From Mucilaginibacter sp. (GTDB lineage Bacteria; Bacteroidota; Bacteroidia; Sphingobacteriales; Sphingobacteriaceae), in the NCBI RefSeq assembly GCF_028288105.1, contig NZ_JAQBOI010000159.1, positions 1 to 33,875 on the forward strand: 33,875 nucleotides of DNA. The letters run 5' to 3'. The notes under the pieces are model-generated. The model did no database searches. It saw only the letters and a program-made list of their open reading frames with translations, and was not told where the DNA came from. Positions 24,075 to 32,266 of the stretch are shown here, piece by piece. The stretch's first letter is position 1. Each line of letters starts with the position of its first letter. The translations under genes were made by a program, and so were the position numbers.

Positions 24075-25931
24075 ATGCCAGATATAATTCAGCTTTTACC
24101 GGATGCCGTAGCCAACCAGATTGCCGCGGGCGAAGTAGTGCAGCGACCTGCATCCGCAGTAAAGGAATTGATAGAGAATGCTATAGATGCCGGTGCCGAT
24201 AAGATTCAACTGATACTTAAAGATGCCGGAAAATCACTTATACAGGTTATTGATAATGGCTGTGGTATGAGCCTTACCGACGCGCGCATGTGTTTTGAAC
24301 GCCATGCTACGTCAAAAATTAGAAAGGCCGAAGATCTTTTTGCTATCCGTACCATGGGTTTCAGGGGCGAAGCCATGGCATCTATAGCCGCCATTGCGCA
24401 GGTAGAACTAAAAACCCGCAGGCATGAAGATGAACTGGGTACCTGCATCGTGATAGAAGGATCGGAAGTAATTAGCCAGGAAGCATGCTCGGCCAATACC
24501 GGGACATCCATATCTATCAAAAACCTTTTTTATAACACGCCTGCCCGCCGTAACTTTTTAAAAAGTAACCCGGTAGAAATGCGCCACATTATCGACGAGT
24601 TTCAGCGGGTGGCCCTGGCTAATCCGCAGGTATTTTTAACCATGCATCACGATGGACAGGAGGTTTACCACTTGCCGGCATCGGCCATGAAACAACGCAT
24701 TGTGCACCTGTTTGGTAATAATTACAACCAGCGCCTGGTGCCTGTTGAGGAAGAAACTACCATTATAAACCTGCGGGGATTTGTAGGCAAGCCCGAGTTT
24801 GCCCGTAAAACCCGTGGGGAACAGTTCTTTTTTGTAAACAACCGTTTTATAAAAGATGCTTACCTGAACCATGCGGTGCTCACAGCTTTCCAGGAATTAT
24901 TGCCTGATGAAACCTTCCCGCTGTATGTGCTTTTTATAGATATTGACCCGGCCAAGATCGATATTAACGTACATCCCACAAAAACCGAAATAAAATACCA
25001 GGACGAGAAATCTATTTACGCTATTATCCGCTCGGCGGTTAAACGGTCGCTTGGTAAATATAACATTACCCCAACGCTTGATTTTGATCAGGAGAACAGC
25101 ATAGGCCACCTTATCACGCAAAAACCTTTTGAGGAGATAGTACAACCAACAATTGCTTTTAACCCGAATTTTAACCCTTTTGCTGCCGAGAAAAAGGCAA
25201 GTGAGCGCGAGATTCCTTTTTTGCGGGATAGTAATAACCATCATACAGCCATCCCCCGTAACTGGGATACTTTGTATGAGATAAGTAAGAAAGAAGAAAC
25301 CCTGCAACACCAGATACACGAGGAAAAAAGTATCCCGGTGAATGAGCAGGATATTACCAAAAGCAGCGAGAAACAGTTCTTCCAGGTGCATAACCGGTTC
25401 ATACTTTCGCAGATAAAATCGGGCTTTATGCTGATCAATCAGCAGGCGGCTCATGAGCGGATTTTGTACGAACGGTTTTTGCAGCAATTGCAGAACCATT
25501 CGGGTGTTAGTCAGCAGAGTTTATTTCCGCAATCTGTCACACTAAACAGCAGCGATTTTGAGTTATTGAAAGAGCTTTTGCCCGATATTAGGGCGCTTGG
25601 TTTTGACATACGCGAGTTTGGCCGTAATACCGTTGTGGTTGAGGGCATACCCGCAGATATAAATAATGCCAACGAGCACGAGCTGCTGGAACAATTACTG
25701 GAAGGATTTAAAAACAACCTTTCAATTTTAAAGTTAGATAAGCGCGATAACCTTGCCCGTTCGCTGGCACGTAATGCCGCGCTAAAAGTAGGGGTAAAGC
25801 TATCAATGGAAGAAATGAACCAATTGGTAGACCAGCTATTTGCATGCCAAATGCCAAATCTGGCGTTAAATGGCAAGCCTGTAATTAGTACCTTTACCCT
25901 GAACGAATTAGCAGAACGATTTGAAAAATAG
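24075..25931 (+). CDS. mutL: DNA mismatch repair protein MutL
   Basis: 618 residues. The N-terminal GHKL ATPase is intact: ELIENAIDAGADKI, DNGCGM, and TMGFRGEAMASIAAI, followed by the transducer domain (FVNNRFIKDAYLNHAV; DINVHPTKTEIKY). A ~100-residue polar linker precedes the C-terminal dimerisation domain. There the site corresponding to the endonuclease motif DQHA-x2-E-x4-E reads NQQAAHERILYE at residues 455-466, with Asp changed to Asn and His to Gln; the usual CPHGRP block is replaced by CQMPNLALNGKP. Start at the ATG at 24075 (MPDIIQLLPDAVANQIAAGE), which fits the family; an upstream start adding 8 residues is rejected. First of a co-directional run with two rhomboids and an EEP hydrolase; 27 bp to the next gene. 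Confidence 0.97.
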   Translation: MPDIIQLLPDAVANQIAAGEVVQRPASAVKELIENAIDAGADKIQLILKDAGKSLIQVIDNGCGMSLTDARMCFERHATSKIRKAEDLFAIRTMGFRGEAMASIAAIAQVELKTRRHEDELGTCIVIEGSEVISQEACSANTGTSISIKNLFYNTPARRNFLKSNPVEMRHIIDEFQRVALANPQVFLTMHHDGQEVYHLPASAMKQRIVHLFGNNYNQRLVPVEEETTIINLRGFVGKPEFARKTRGEQFFFVNNRFIKDAYLNHAVLTAFQELLPDETFPLYVLFIDIDPAKIDINVHPTKTEIKYQDEKSIYAIIRSAVKRSLGKYNITPTLDFDQENSIGHLITQKPFEEIVQPTIAFNPNFNPFAAEKKASEREIPFLRDSNNHHTAIPRNWDTLYEISKKEETLQHQIHEEKSIPVNEQDITKSSEKQFFQVHNRFILSQIKSGFMLINQQAAHERILYERFLQQLQNHSGVSQQSLFPQSVTLNSSDFELLKELLPDIRALGFDIREFGRNTVVVEGIPADINNANEHELLEQLLEGFKNNLSILKLDKRDNLARSLARNAALKVGVKLSMEEMNQLVDQLFACQMPNLALNGKPVISTFTLNELAERFEK

Positions 25932-25958
25932 AGCTTAAACCATATACACATATATAAA

Positions 25959-26675
25959 ATGCAATCACCATTTGCCAATATGCCGCCGGTTGTAAAAAAC
26001 CTTCTTATCATAAACATCATATTTTTTATTGCCACTTATGCATTAGCTAAAATGGTAGACCTGGAGCATTTACTTGCAGTATATTACCCCAATTCGCCTT
26101 TATTTAAGCCTTGGCAAATTATAACCTACATGTTTATGCATGGGGGCTTTACGCATATCTTTTTTAATATGTTTGCCCTGGTTATGTTTGGCCCAATGCT
26201 GGAAGGTACTTTGGGTTCCAAAAAGTTTTTTAACTATTACTTTTTTACAGGTATTGGCGGTTTTGTTTTGTATATGATTGTACAAGCCATACAGGTATAT
26301 TCAATAACCGGCGGGATCACTATACCACACCCCGAAATAGATAGTTCATACTTTATGTTTGGCGGCGGCCAGGAACAGGCTCAAAGCCTTTACAATTTAT
26401 ATCATATCCCAATGTTGGGTGCATCAGGTGCCGTATTTGGTATTTTGGTTGGGTTTGGGATGCTTTTTCCTAACCTGGAGATGCTGGTGATGTTTATCCC
26501 GGTGCCGGTTAAAGCTAAATATGTTGTTATGGGATATGTAGCAATAGAACTATTTACCGGGGTGGGCCGTTTTGCTGGTGATAATGTTGCGCATTTTGCC
26601 CACTTAGGTGGCGCATTATTTGGCTTTATACTTTTAAAGATCTGGGGCGTAAAAAGACCCAACAATTTTTATTAA
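25959..26675 (+). CDS. Rhomboid family intramembrane serine protease
   Basis: 238 residues with about six transmembrane segments. Active-site Ser156 lies in the GASGAVFG helix start and the partner His215 in FAHLGGALFGF. The WR-like loop and first conserved histidine/asparagine region are seen in YMFMHGGFTHIFFNMFAL. A roughly 35-residue hydrophilic loop (HPEIDSSYFMFGGGQEQAQ) sits before the serine helix and is longer than in minimal rhomboids. The enzyme cleaves membrane proteins within the bilayer; substrates are unknown. It follows mutL by 27 bp and precedes a second, divergent rhomboid by 27 bp, likely one transcript. Confidence 0.95.
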   Translation: MQSPFANMPPVVKNLLIINIIFFIATYALAKMVDLEHLLAVYYPNSPLFKPWQIITYMFMHGGFTHIFFNMFALVMFGPMLEGTLGSKKFFNYYFFTGIGGFVLYMIVQAIQVYSITGGITIPHPEIDSSYFMFGGGQEQAQSLYNLYHIPMLGASGAVFGILVGFGMLFPNLEMLVMFIPVPVKAKYVVMGYVAIELFTGVGRFAGDNVAHFAHLGGALFGFILLKIWGVKRPNNFY

Positions 26676-26702
26676 TAGCCGTTATAATCTTATATTTATA
26701 GT

Positions 26703-27584
26703 ATGAGCACCCTGTGGCAAGATATTCAATACAAGCTGTTAAAATCGGGCAATAAGGTTAGCCTGCTTATTGGCATAAACGTTATTGTTTATTTAGCTAT
26801 TAATGCTACTGCAATTATAGAACAGCTATTTACCGGATTTGGTAACAGTACAATTTTAGCCTATACAAACGAGTATTTGCTTTTACCCTCCTATCTTCCA
26901 AAGCTACTTTACCGCTTCTGGACACCCTTTACCTACATGTTTATGCATGCCGGTATTTTTCATATCCTGTTTAATATGTTATGGCTTTATTGGATGGGTC
27001 AGATATTTGAAGAATACCTTGGCAATAAACGCACCATAGGCCTGTATATATTTGGCGGCCTTGCCGGCGGTTTATTGTTTGTTGCCTGCTATAACCTGTT
27101 GCCTGCCTTTGCAAGCATAAACACGGCTGCAGGCGCTCCTTTGGTTGGTGCATCTGCAAGCGTAATGGCTATTGTGGTAGCCACGGCTACTTTGCTGCCA
27201 AATTATACTATCTCTTTAATACTAATAGGCCCTGTAAAATTAAAATGGCTGGTGCTGTGTTATGTGATAATTGATTTTTTAGGTATTGCAGGCAGTAATG
27301 CGGGTGGAGAAATTGCCCACCTTGGCGGTGCTTTATTAGGTTTTATCTACATAAAACAACTGCAACGAGGCCACGATTGGATAGGCTCTATTAGTAAACT
27401 ATTTGAAGCAAAACCAAAAATGAAGGTGGTTAGCCACAATGGGCCGCAAAAAAAAGCATCAACCGTACCCCGGCAGGATGAAGTAGACCGCATCCTTGAT
27501 AAAATATCGGGCAGTGGTTATGAAAGTTTAACCAAGCAGGAAAAAGAAACCTTATTCAGAGCAAGCAACAACAATGAAGGCTAA
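26703..27584 (+). CDS. Second rhomboid protease with C-terminal soluble tail
   Basis: 293 residues. Motifs: YMFMHAGIFHILFNMLWLYWMG, Ser151 in VGASASVMA, His206 in IAHLGGALLGF. The serine motif is GASAS rather than GASGA; the alanine in place of the usual glycine is tolerated in some active rhomboids. After the last helix comes a ~75-residue basic then acidic tail whose end (VDRILDKISGSGYESLTKQE) resembles the small DUF6576 domain found on Bacteroidota rhomboids. It is a diverged paralogue of the gene 27 bp upstream rather than a recent duplicate. Its last 11 bp overlap the start of the EEP gene. Confidence 0.94.
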   Translation: MSTLWQDIQYKLLKSGNKVSLLIGINVIVYLAINATAIIEQLFTGFGNSTILAYTNEYLLLPSYLPKLLYRFWTPFTYMFMHAGIFHILFNMLWLYWMGQIFEEYLGNKRTIGLYIFGGLAGGLLFVACYNLLPAFASINTAAGAPLVGASASVMAIVVATATLLPNYTISLILIGPVKLKWLVLCYVIIDFLGIAGSNAGGEIAHLGGALLGFIYIKQLQRGHDWIGSISKLFEAKPKMKVVSHNGPQKKASTVPRQDEVDRILDKISGSGYESLTKQEKETLFRASNNNEG

Positions 27585-28686
27585 AAAAAGAAATTTACCC
27601 TTTATTGATAAAGTATTTTTGTGGATAAACTATTTGTTATGTCTGGCTTTGCTGTTTAGCTACCTCGCCCCGTATATCGACCCGCGCAAGTTTTGGCTTT
27701 TCGCTTTTTTCGGGCTGGCCTATCCACCTTTATTATTAGCTAATTTAGTAATAATGCTTTACTGGCTGCTGCGCAGGAGCCGGTATATATGCTTATCATT
27801 AGTAGTAATATTAATAGGATGGAATGTGCTGAAAAATAATGTTGGGATACGCCTGCCAAACAGCGAAAGTACAGCAACTAATCAAAAAACATTGAGGTTA
27901 ATGACCTATAACGTGCACGATTTTAAACGTTACGGGGCTGGTAACGATATATCTACCAAGCACGAAATATTGGATGTTATAAAAGAGCAACAGCCCGATA
28001 TAATCGGCATACAAGAATTTCTTACCCGTAAAAAGGGAGAATATGATATGCTGGATTCGGTTAACAAAATAATGGGGGCGGGTCATTATTATTTTGAACC
28101 TATAATGGCAAGTTCTAATGAATCAATAGGGATGGCAATTTTTTCAAAATACCCTATAAAGTCCCATGGGCTTGTGCAGCTATCATTTAAAGGAAGCGGT
28201 AACCAGTGTATTTATGTTGATGTTGAAAAAGATGGTAGTATGTTTAGAATGTATAGTGTGCACCTGCAATCTATCAGTTTTGACCCGCAGGATTATATTT
28301 ACCTGGGCAACTTGTCATCAAAGGGCAAAACAGATATGACTGCTACCAAGCGCGTGGGCTGGAAACTGAAAACTGCTTTTCAGAAACGCAGCGATCAGGT
28401 TGTTATCATAAAAGATCATGCAAAAAAATGCCCTTATCCATATATTATATCAGGCGATTTTAACGACACACCATCATCCTTCGCGGTGAACCAGATGGCT
28501 AAGGGATTAAAAAATGCTTTCCGGGAGAAGGGGGCAGGGTTGGGGCGAACCTATAATGGCGCCTTCCCTAACTATCAGATAGATTATGTAATGACCAGCC
28601 CGCAATTTAATGTTACGGAATATAAGATCATCGAAAAAAAATTGTCAGATCATTATCCTTTAAGCACGGTACTGGTATTAAAATAA
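27574..28686 (+). CDS. Membrane-anchored endonuclease/exonuclease/phosphatase family protein
   Basis: 370 residues. The first ~95 contain three hydrophobic helices (LWINYLLCLALLFSYLAPYI, LANLVIMLYWLLRRS, ICLSLVVILIGWN). The rest is the EEP fold: LMTYNVHDFKRYG, DIIGIQEFL, YSVHLQSI, YIISGDFNDTPSS and IDYVMTSP...LSDHYPLS, which together hold the Mg-binding Asn/Glu/Asp and catalytic His/Asp residues. The family spans DNA nucleases, sphingomyelinases and inositol phosphatases, so the substrate is open. The catalytic domain probably faces the periplasm given three helices. It overlaps the second rhomboid by 11 bp, indicating tight co-expression with it. Confidence 0.92.
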   Translation: MKAKKRNLPFIDKVFLWINYLLCLALLFSYLAPYIDPRKFWLFAFFGLAYPPLLLANLVIMLYWLLRRSRYICLSLVVILIGWNVLKNNVGIRLPNSESTATNQKTLRLMTYNVHDFKRYGAGNDISTKHEILDVIKEQQPDIIGIQEFLTRKKGEYDMLDSVNKIMGAGHYYFEPIMASSNESIGMAIFSKYPIKSHGLVQLSFKGSGNQCIYVDVEKDGSMFRMYSVHLQSISFDPQDYIYLGNLSSKGKTDMTATKRVGWKLKTAFQKRSDQVVIIKDHAKKCPYPYIISGDFNDTPSSFAVNQMAKGLKNAFREKGAGLGRTYNGAFPNYQIDYVMTSPQFNVTEYKIIEKKLSDHYPLSTVLVLK

Positions 28687-28718
28687 CATCATCAAATTAA
28701 ACTGCACGCCTAAAATTG

Positions 28719-28726
28719 TAAGTTTG
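28719..28726 (+). promoter_or_regulatory. TAnnTTTG promoter box of cysS
   Basis: TAAGTTTG matches the consensus and ends 5 bp before the cysS ATG, predicting a leader of only a few bases or none. Confidence 0.45.
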
Positions 28727-28731
28727 CGCAC

Positions 28732-30222
28732 ATGGAACAAAAATTATTTGTTTACAACACCTTAACACGTAAGAAAGAAGAATTTATACCGCTAAACCCT
28801 GGTCACGTGGGTATGTACGTTTGCGGCCCCACTGTTTATAGCGATGTGCATATAGGTAACTGCCGCACATTTATTTGTTTCGACCTAATATTCAGGTACC
28901 TGTTACACCTGGGCTATAAAGTGCGTTATGTACGTAACATAACCGATGCCGGCCACCTGGAAAGTGATGCAGACGAGGGAGAAGACAAGATCTCAAAAAA
29001 GGCCAAAATAGCGCAATTAGAGCCTATGGAAATTGTACAAAAGTACACGGTAGATTTTCATAATGTAATGCAGGTATTTAACGCGCTGCCGCCAAGTATT
29101 GAGCCTACCGCAACCGGCCATATTATTGAACAGATAGAATTGGTAAAAGATATCCTTGAAAAAGGCTATGCATATGAGGTTGATGGTTCGGTATATTTTG
29201 ATGTAGAAAAATATAATCAAACACAAGATTATGGCATCTTGAACGGCCGCAAGCTGGAAGATATGCTGAATAATACCCGTAACCTGGGCGGGCAAAACGA
29301 AAAACATGGCAAACTTGACTTTGCCCTTTGGATAAAAGCTAAACCAGAGCATTTAATGAAATGGCCATCACCATGGGGATTGGGTTTCCCGGGCTGGCAT
29401 TTAGAGTGCTCGGCTATGAGTAATAAGTACCTTGGCCATCAGTTTGATATACATGGCGGCGGTATAGATCTAATGCCAACCCACCATACTAATGAGATAG
29501 CACAAAACGTGGCTTGCTGCGGTAAAAACCCAGCCTCGTATTGGTTGCATACCAATATGCTGACCACCAACGGGCAAAAAATGTCAAAATCATTAGGGAA
29601 CAGCTTTTTGCCGCACGAATTATTTTTAGGTACTCATCCTTTATTGAAGAAAGGCTACAGCCCTATGACGGTAAGGTTCTTTTTTATGCAGGCCAGCTAT
29701 CGCAGCACGGTAGATTTCTCGAACGAGGCTATTGAGGCTGCAGAGATCTTCTACAAGAAACTGGCAGAGTCTGCTAAAAAGCTGGTAACGCTTCAACAGA
29801 ATGCGATAACGAGTGTGGATGAAGAAACCGATAAGGCGATAAATGACATTTGCAATGATTGCTACCACGGGATGAATGACAATTTTAATTCGCCTAAAAC
29901 GTTAGATGCTTTAAACAATTTATCTAAATGGATCAATTCGTATTCGGGAGCTAACCGTAATTCGGGCGAAATATCAGCAGAAACATTTGATCGGATGAAG
30001 AAAACCTATAACGATTTCTTTTTTGATGTTTTAGGATTGAAGCAAGATGATAATGAAAACGCGGATACCGATGACCTGATGAACCTGGTTATAAAATTGC
30101 GTAACGAAGCCAAGACAAATAAGGACTACGCTACATCTGACAAGATAAGAGAAGGACTTAAAAGCATTGGTTTTCAATTAAACGATAATAAACAAGGCAC
30201 TACCGACTGGATAAGAATTTAA
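28732..30222 (+). CDS. cysS: Cysteinyl-tRNA synthetase
   Basis: 496-residue class I synthetase that charges tRNA-Cys. The HIGH-type signature is H40-IGN in SDVHIGNCRTF and the KMSKS loop is at residues 283-287 (NGQKMSKSLGN). Zinc ligands are suggested by GMYVCGPTVY, LECSAMS and the THHTNEIAQ block. The C-terminal helical domain ends KIREGLKSIGFQL...TTDWIRI. Length is normal. The last four sense codons and the stop lie in a 26-bp sequence that is repeated exactly at 30324-30349, on the far side of the 86-bp palindrome, so the insertion left the protein intact. No intrinsic terminator other than the palindrome is visible. Confidence 0.97.
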   Translation: MEQKLFVYNTLTRKKEEFIPLNPGHVGMYVCGPTVYSDVHIGNCRTFICFDLIFRYLLHLGYKVRYVRNITDAGHLESDADEGEDKISKKAKIAQLEPMEIVQKYTVDFHNVMQVFNALPPSIEPTATGHIIEQIELVKDILEKGYAYEVDGSVYFDVEKYNQTQDYGILNGRKLEDMLNNTRNLGGQNEKHGKLDFALWIKAKPEHLMKWPSPWGLGFPGWHLECSAMSNKYLGHQFDIHGGGIDLMPTHHTNEIAQNVACCGKNPASYWLHTNMLTTNGQKMSKSLGNSFLPHELFLGTHPLLKKGYSPMTVRFFFMQASYRSTVDFSNEAIEAAEIFYKKLAESAKKLVTLQQNAITSVDEETDKAINDICNDCYHGMNDNFNSPKTLDALNNLSKWINSYSGANRNSGEISAETFDRMKKTYNDFFFDVLGLKQDDNENADTDDLMNLVIKLRNEAKTNKDYATSDKIREGLKSIGFQLNDNKQGTTDWIRI

Positions 30223-30233
30223 AGTTAAGAAGT
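30208..30233 (+). repeat. 26-bp direct repeat, left copy
   Basis: Begins TGGATAAGAATTTAAAG and includes the cysS stop codon (TAA at 30220-30222). It is identical to 30324-30349; the flanking bases differ on both sides, so 26 bp is the full match. Confidence 0.9.
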
Positions 30234-30234
30234 T

Positions 30235-30320
30235 AGCCTCACCCTGCCCTCTCCAAAGAAGAGGGGTTCAAACAGTACGAAGTTCAAGTCCTCTCCATTG
30301 GAGAGGATTTAGGTGAGGCT
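30235..30320. repeat. 86-bp palindromic dispersed repeat, copy 2 (inverted)
   Basis: Bounded by AGCCTCACC (30235-30243) and GGTGAGGCT (30312-30320). Reverse-complemented, its first 35 bases match copy 1 (1860-1945) with one change, and its last ~30 match with two or three; the centre is diverged. Both internal hairpin arms are kept. It is the only structure in the 202-bp gap after cysS that could end transcription. Confidence 0.88.
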
Positions 30321-30323
30321 AAG

Positions 30324-30349
30324 TGGATAAGAATTTAAAGTTAAGAAGT
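30324..30349 (+). repeat. 26-bp direct repeat, right copy
   Basis: Exact copy of 30208-30233, beginning 3 bp after the palindrome. Here it is non-coding. Together the two copies bracket a 90-bp insert like a target-site duplication. Confidence 0.9.
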
Positions 30350-30424
30350 GTTAAAACAATTTTGCCCGGGCTGGCTTTAGTTAAAATATATTAAATTGCC
30401 CAACCAAATCTATACTACGTTAAC

Positions 30425-31291
30425 ATGAAAAGATCATTATTAGCTGCTATTATATTATCAGGCTTTAGCCTTTCTGCCATATCACAAACTAAGGTTGAAG
30501 TGGGTACAGTTGTATCTGCCGAAGAAAATTTTAATAAATTAGTTGAACGCAAAGGCATTAAAGACGGCTTTTTAGCGGTTGCCGATGCTGAAGGAATTGT
30601 GTTTAAACCAAACGCTGTTAAAATAAACGATTTTTATAACGGCATTGATAAACAACCAGGCAAACTAAGCTGGCAGCCAAAACTCGCGCGGATATCTGCC
30701 AATGGCGATCTTGGCTTCACCGCGGGCCCATACGTTTACCAAAATGGTAAAACAGATGATGATAAAGTTTATGGCGACTATGTTTCTATATGGCGTTTGG
30801 ATAATGCTGATGGTAAATTTAAACTGCTTGTAGACCTTGGCATACAACACCCGGAGCCAGAGCAGAATGTTGTTATCGATTTTAAAGAGCCTGATCTGTC
30901 AAAACAAAAAGCACCAAGTAAAGACCCATTTGCAGGAAAAAATATTTTGATGGCTACTGATAAAACCTTTAATCATTCGCTTTCATTATCGGCACTGGCG
31001 GCTTATAAAGAGTTTTTAAGTCCCGAGGCGCGTTATTACTTCCCCGGCTTTGAACCAATGACCGGTACTGATAGGATCTTAAAATTTTTGGATAACGAAG
31101 GCATTAGCATATCTGCCGAAACTGTAAACGTAGGCCGCTCAACAAGTAACGATCTGGCATACACTTATGGTACCGCCCGTATCAAAAAAGGAAATATTGT
31201 AAATAACTACAACTATGTACGTATCTGGGAAATAGATGCTAACCACAGGTGGAATATGTTGTTGGAGATATTCTCTACAGTGGAAGACTAA
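30425..31291 (+). CDS. Secreted protein with two NTF2-like (DUF4440-type) domains
   Basis: 288 residues. A signal peptide (MKRSLLAAIILSGFSLSAIS, cleaved before QTK) is followed by two domains of the same alpha+beta cone fold. The first (about 25-140) has AEENFNKLVERKGIKDGFL, GIVFKPNAVK, GDLGFTAGPYVY and YVSIWRLDN, the pattern of DUF4440/SnoaL-like proteins. The second (about 175-288) repeats it more loosely (DKTFNHSLS, EARYYFPGFEP, NDLAYTYGTARI, YVRIWEIDA). These folds bind small hydrophobic molecules or act as enzymes; no catalytic residues can be assigned. Monocistronic by context; it converges on moxR with a 9-bp gap. Confidence 0.85.
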   Translation: MKRSLLAAIILSGFSLSAISQTKVEVGTVVSAEENFNKLVERKGIKDGFLAVADAEGIVFKPNAVKINDFYNGIDKQPGKLSWQPKLARISANGDLGFTAGPYVYQNGKTDDDKVYGDYVSIWRLDNADGKFKLLVDLGIQHPEPEQNVVIDFKEPDLSKQKAPSKDPFAGKNILMATDKTFNHSLSLSALAAYKEFLSPEARYYFPGFEPMTGTDRILKFLDNEGISISAETVNVGRSTSNDLAYTYGTARIKKGNIVNNYNYVRIWEIDANHRWNMLLEIFSTVED

Positions 31292-31300
31292 TCTGAAAGC

Positions 31301-32263
31301 TTAAAATAACTGCTCAATAATATCATTGGCCGAAAAGCCTTCGGCCTCGGCGTGATAGCTGCGTACTATGCGGTGGCTTAATATTGGTTTAGCCACTGCC
31401 TGCACATCCTCAATATCCGGCGAATACTTTCCGTTAAGCACGGCGTGGCATTTAGCCCCAAGGATAAGGAATTGTGATGCACGCGGGCCTGCGCCCCAGT
31501 TTAATAAACGTTTAACCTGCGGGCTTGCAAACTCGCTGTTCGGGCGTGTTTTTGAAACCAGCTTTACAGCGTACTCCAAAACATTATCGCTAACGGGGAT
31601 ATTCCTTACCAATTGCTGGAAGTAAATGATCTGCGTAGCGTTAAGTTGTTTATGAACAACCGCCTGCGTAGTACTGGTGGTGTTTTTAACAACCTGCAAC
31701 TCCTCTTTAAAGGTAGGATAATCCAACGCCACATTAAACATAAAACGGTCCAGCTGGGCTTCGGGTAGCGGATAGGTGCCTTCCTGCTCAATTGGATTTT
31801 GGGTAGCTAATACAAAAAATGGTTTAGCTAAAGTATGCGTAACACCCGCCGCGGTAACCGATTTTTCTTGCATGGCCTCTAATAAAGCGGCCTGCGTTTT
31901 TGGCGGTGTACGGTTTATTTCATCGGCCAATATGATGTTAGAGAATACCGGGCCGCGTATAAATTTAAAGTTCCTGTCTTCGCCTAATATTTCCGAACCT
32001 ATAATATCAGATGGCATTAGGTCGGGGGTGAATTGTATACGCTTAAAATCGAGGTCTAATACCTGTGCTACTGTTTGTACCAGCAGGGTTTTTGCTAGGC
32101 CGGGTACGCCAACAAGCAGGCAATGCCCGTTGCTGAAAATGGATATCAGTACAAATTTAATTACTTCATCCTGGCCAACTATAACTTTTCCTATTTCGGC
32201 ACGAATTTGCTGATAGGCGTTCTTCAATGCATCGGCAGCCTCAACATCTGAGCGGTATTGCAT
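31301..32263 (-). CDS. MoxR family AAA+ ATPase
   Basis: 320 residues. Walker A is GVPGLAKTLLVQ, Walker B is NIILADEINRTPPKTQAALLEAMQE, sensor 1 is FFVLATQNPIEQEGTYPLPEAQLDRF, and the C-terminal lid domain (VKLVSKTRPNSEF ... WGAGPRASQFLI) follows. MoxR ATPases act as chaperones that help assemble or activate protein complexes, often with DUF58/VWA partners. Here no DUF58 or VWA gene follows on the same strand; downstream is a convergent NTF2-like gene. The start lies 3 bp after the stop of the SurA-like gene, so the two are an operon, linking the ATPase with an envelope chaperone. Confidence 0.95.
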   Translation of the reverse strand: MQYRSDVEAADALKNAYQQIRAEIGKVIVGQDEVIKFVLISIFSNGHCLLVGVPGLAKTLLVQTVAQVLDLDFKRIQFTPDLMPSDIIGSEILGEDRNFKFIRGPVFSNIILADEINRTPPKTQAALLEAMQEKSVTAAGVTHTLAKPFFVLATQNPIEQEGTYPLPEAQLDRFMFNVALDYPTFKEELQVVKNTTSTTQAVVHKQLNATQIIYFQQLVRNIPVSDNVLEYAVKLVSKTRPNSEFASPQVKRLLNWGAGPRASQFLILGAKCHAVLNGKYSPDIEDVQAVAKPILSHRIVRSYHAEAEGFSANDIIEQLF

Positions 32264-32266
32264 ACG

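Noticed and set aside
24897..25499. 200-codon open frame antisense to mutL
   Set aside because: Composition (Phe/Leu/Arg-rich, no family motif) is what the reverse of a coding strand gives; mutL itself is certain.
25511..26035. 174-codon open frame antisense to the end of mutL
   Set aside because: Ser/Asn-rich shadow of mutL and of the rhomboid start; no motif or start signal.
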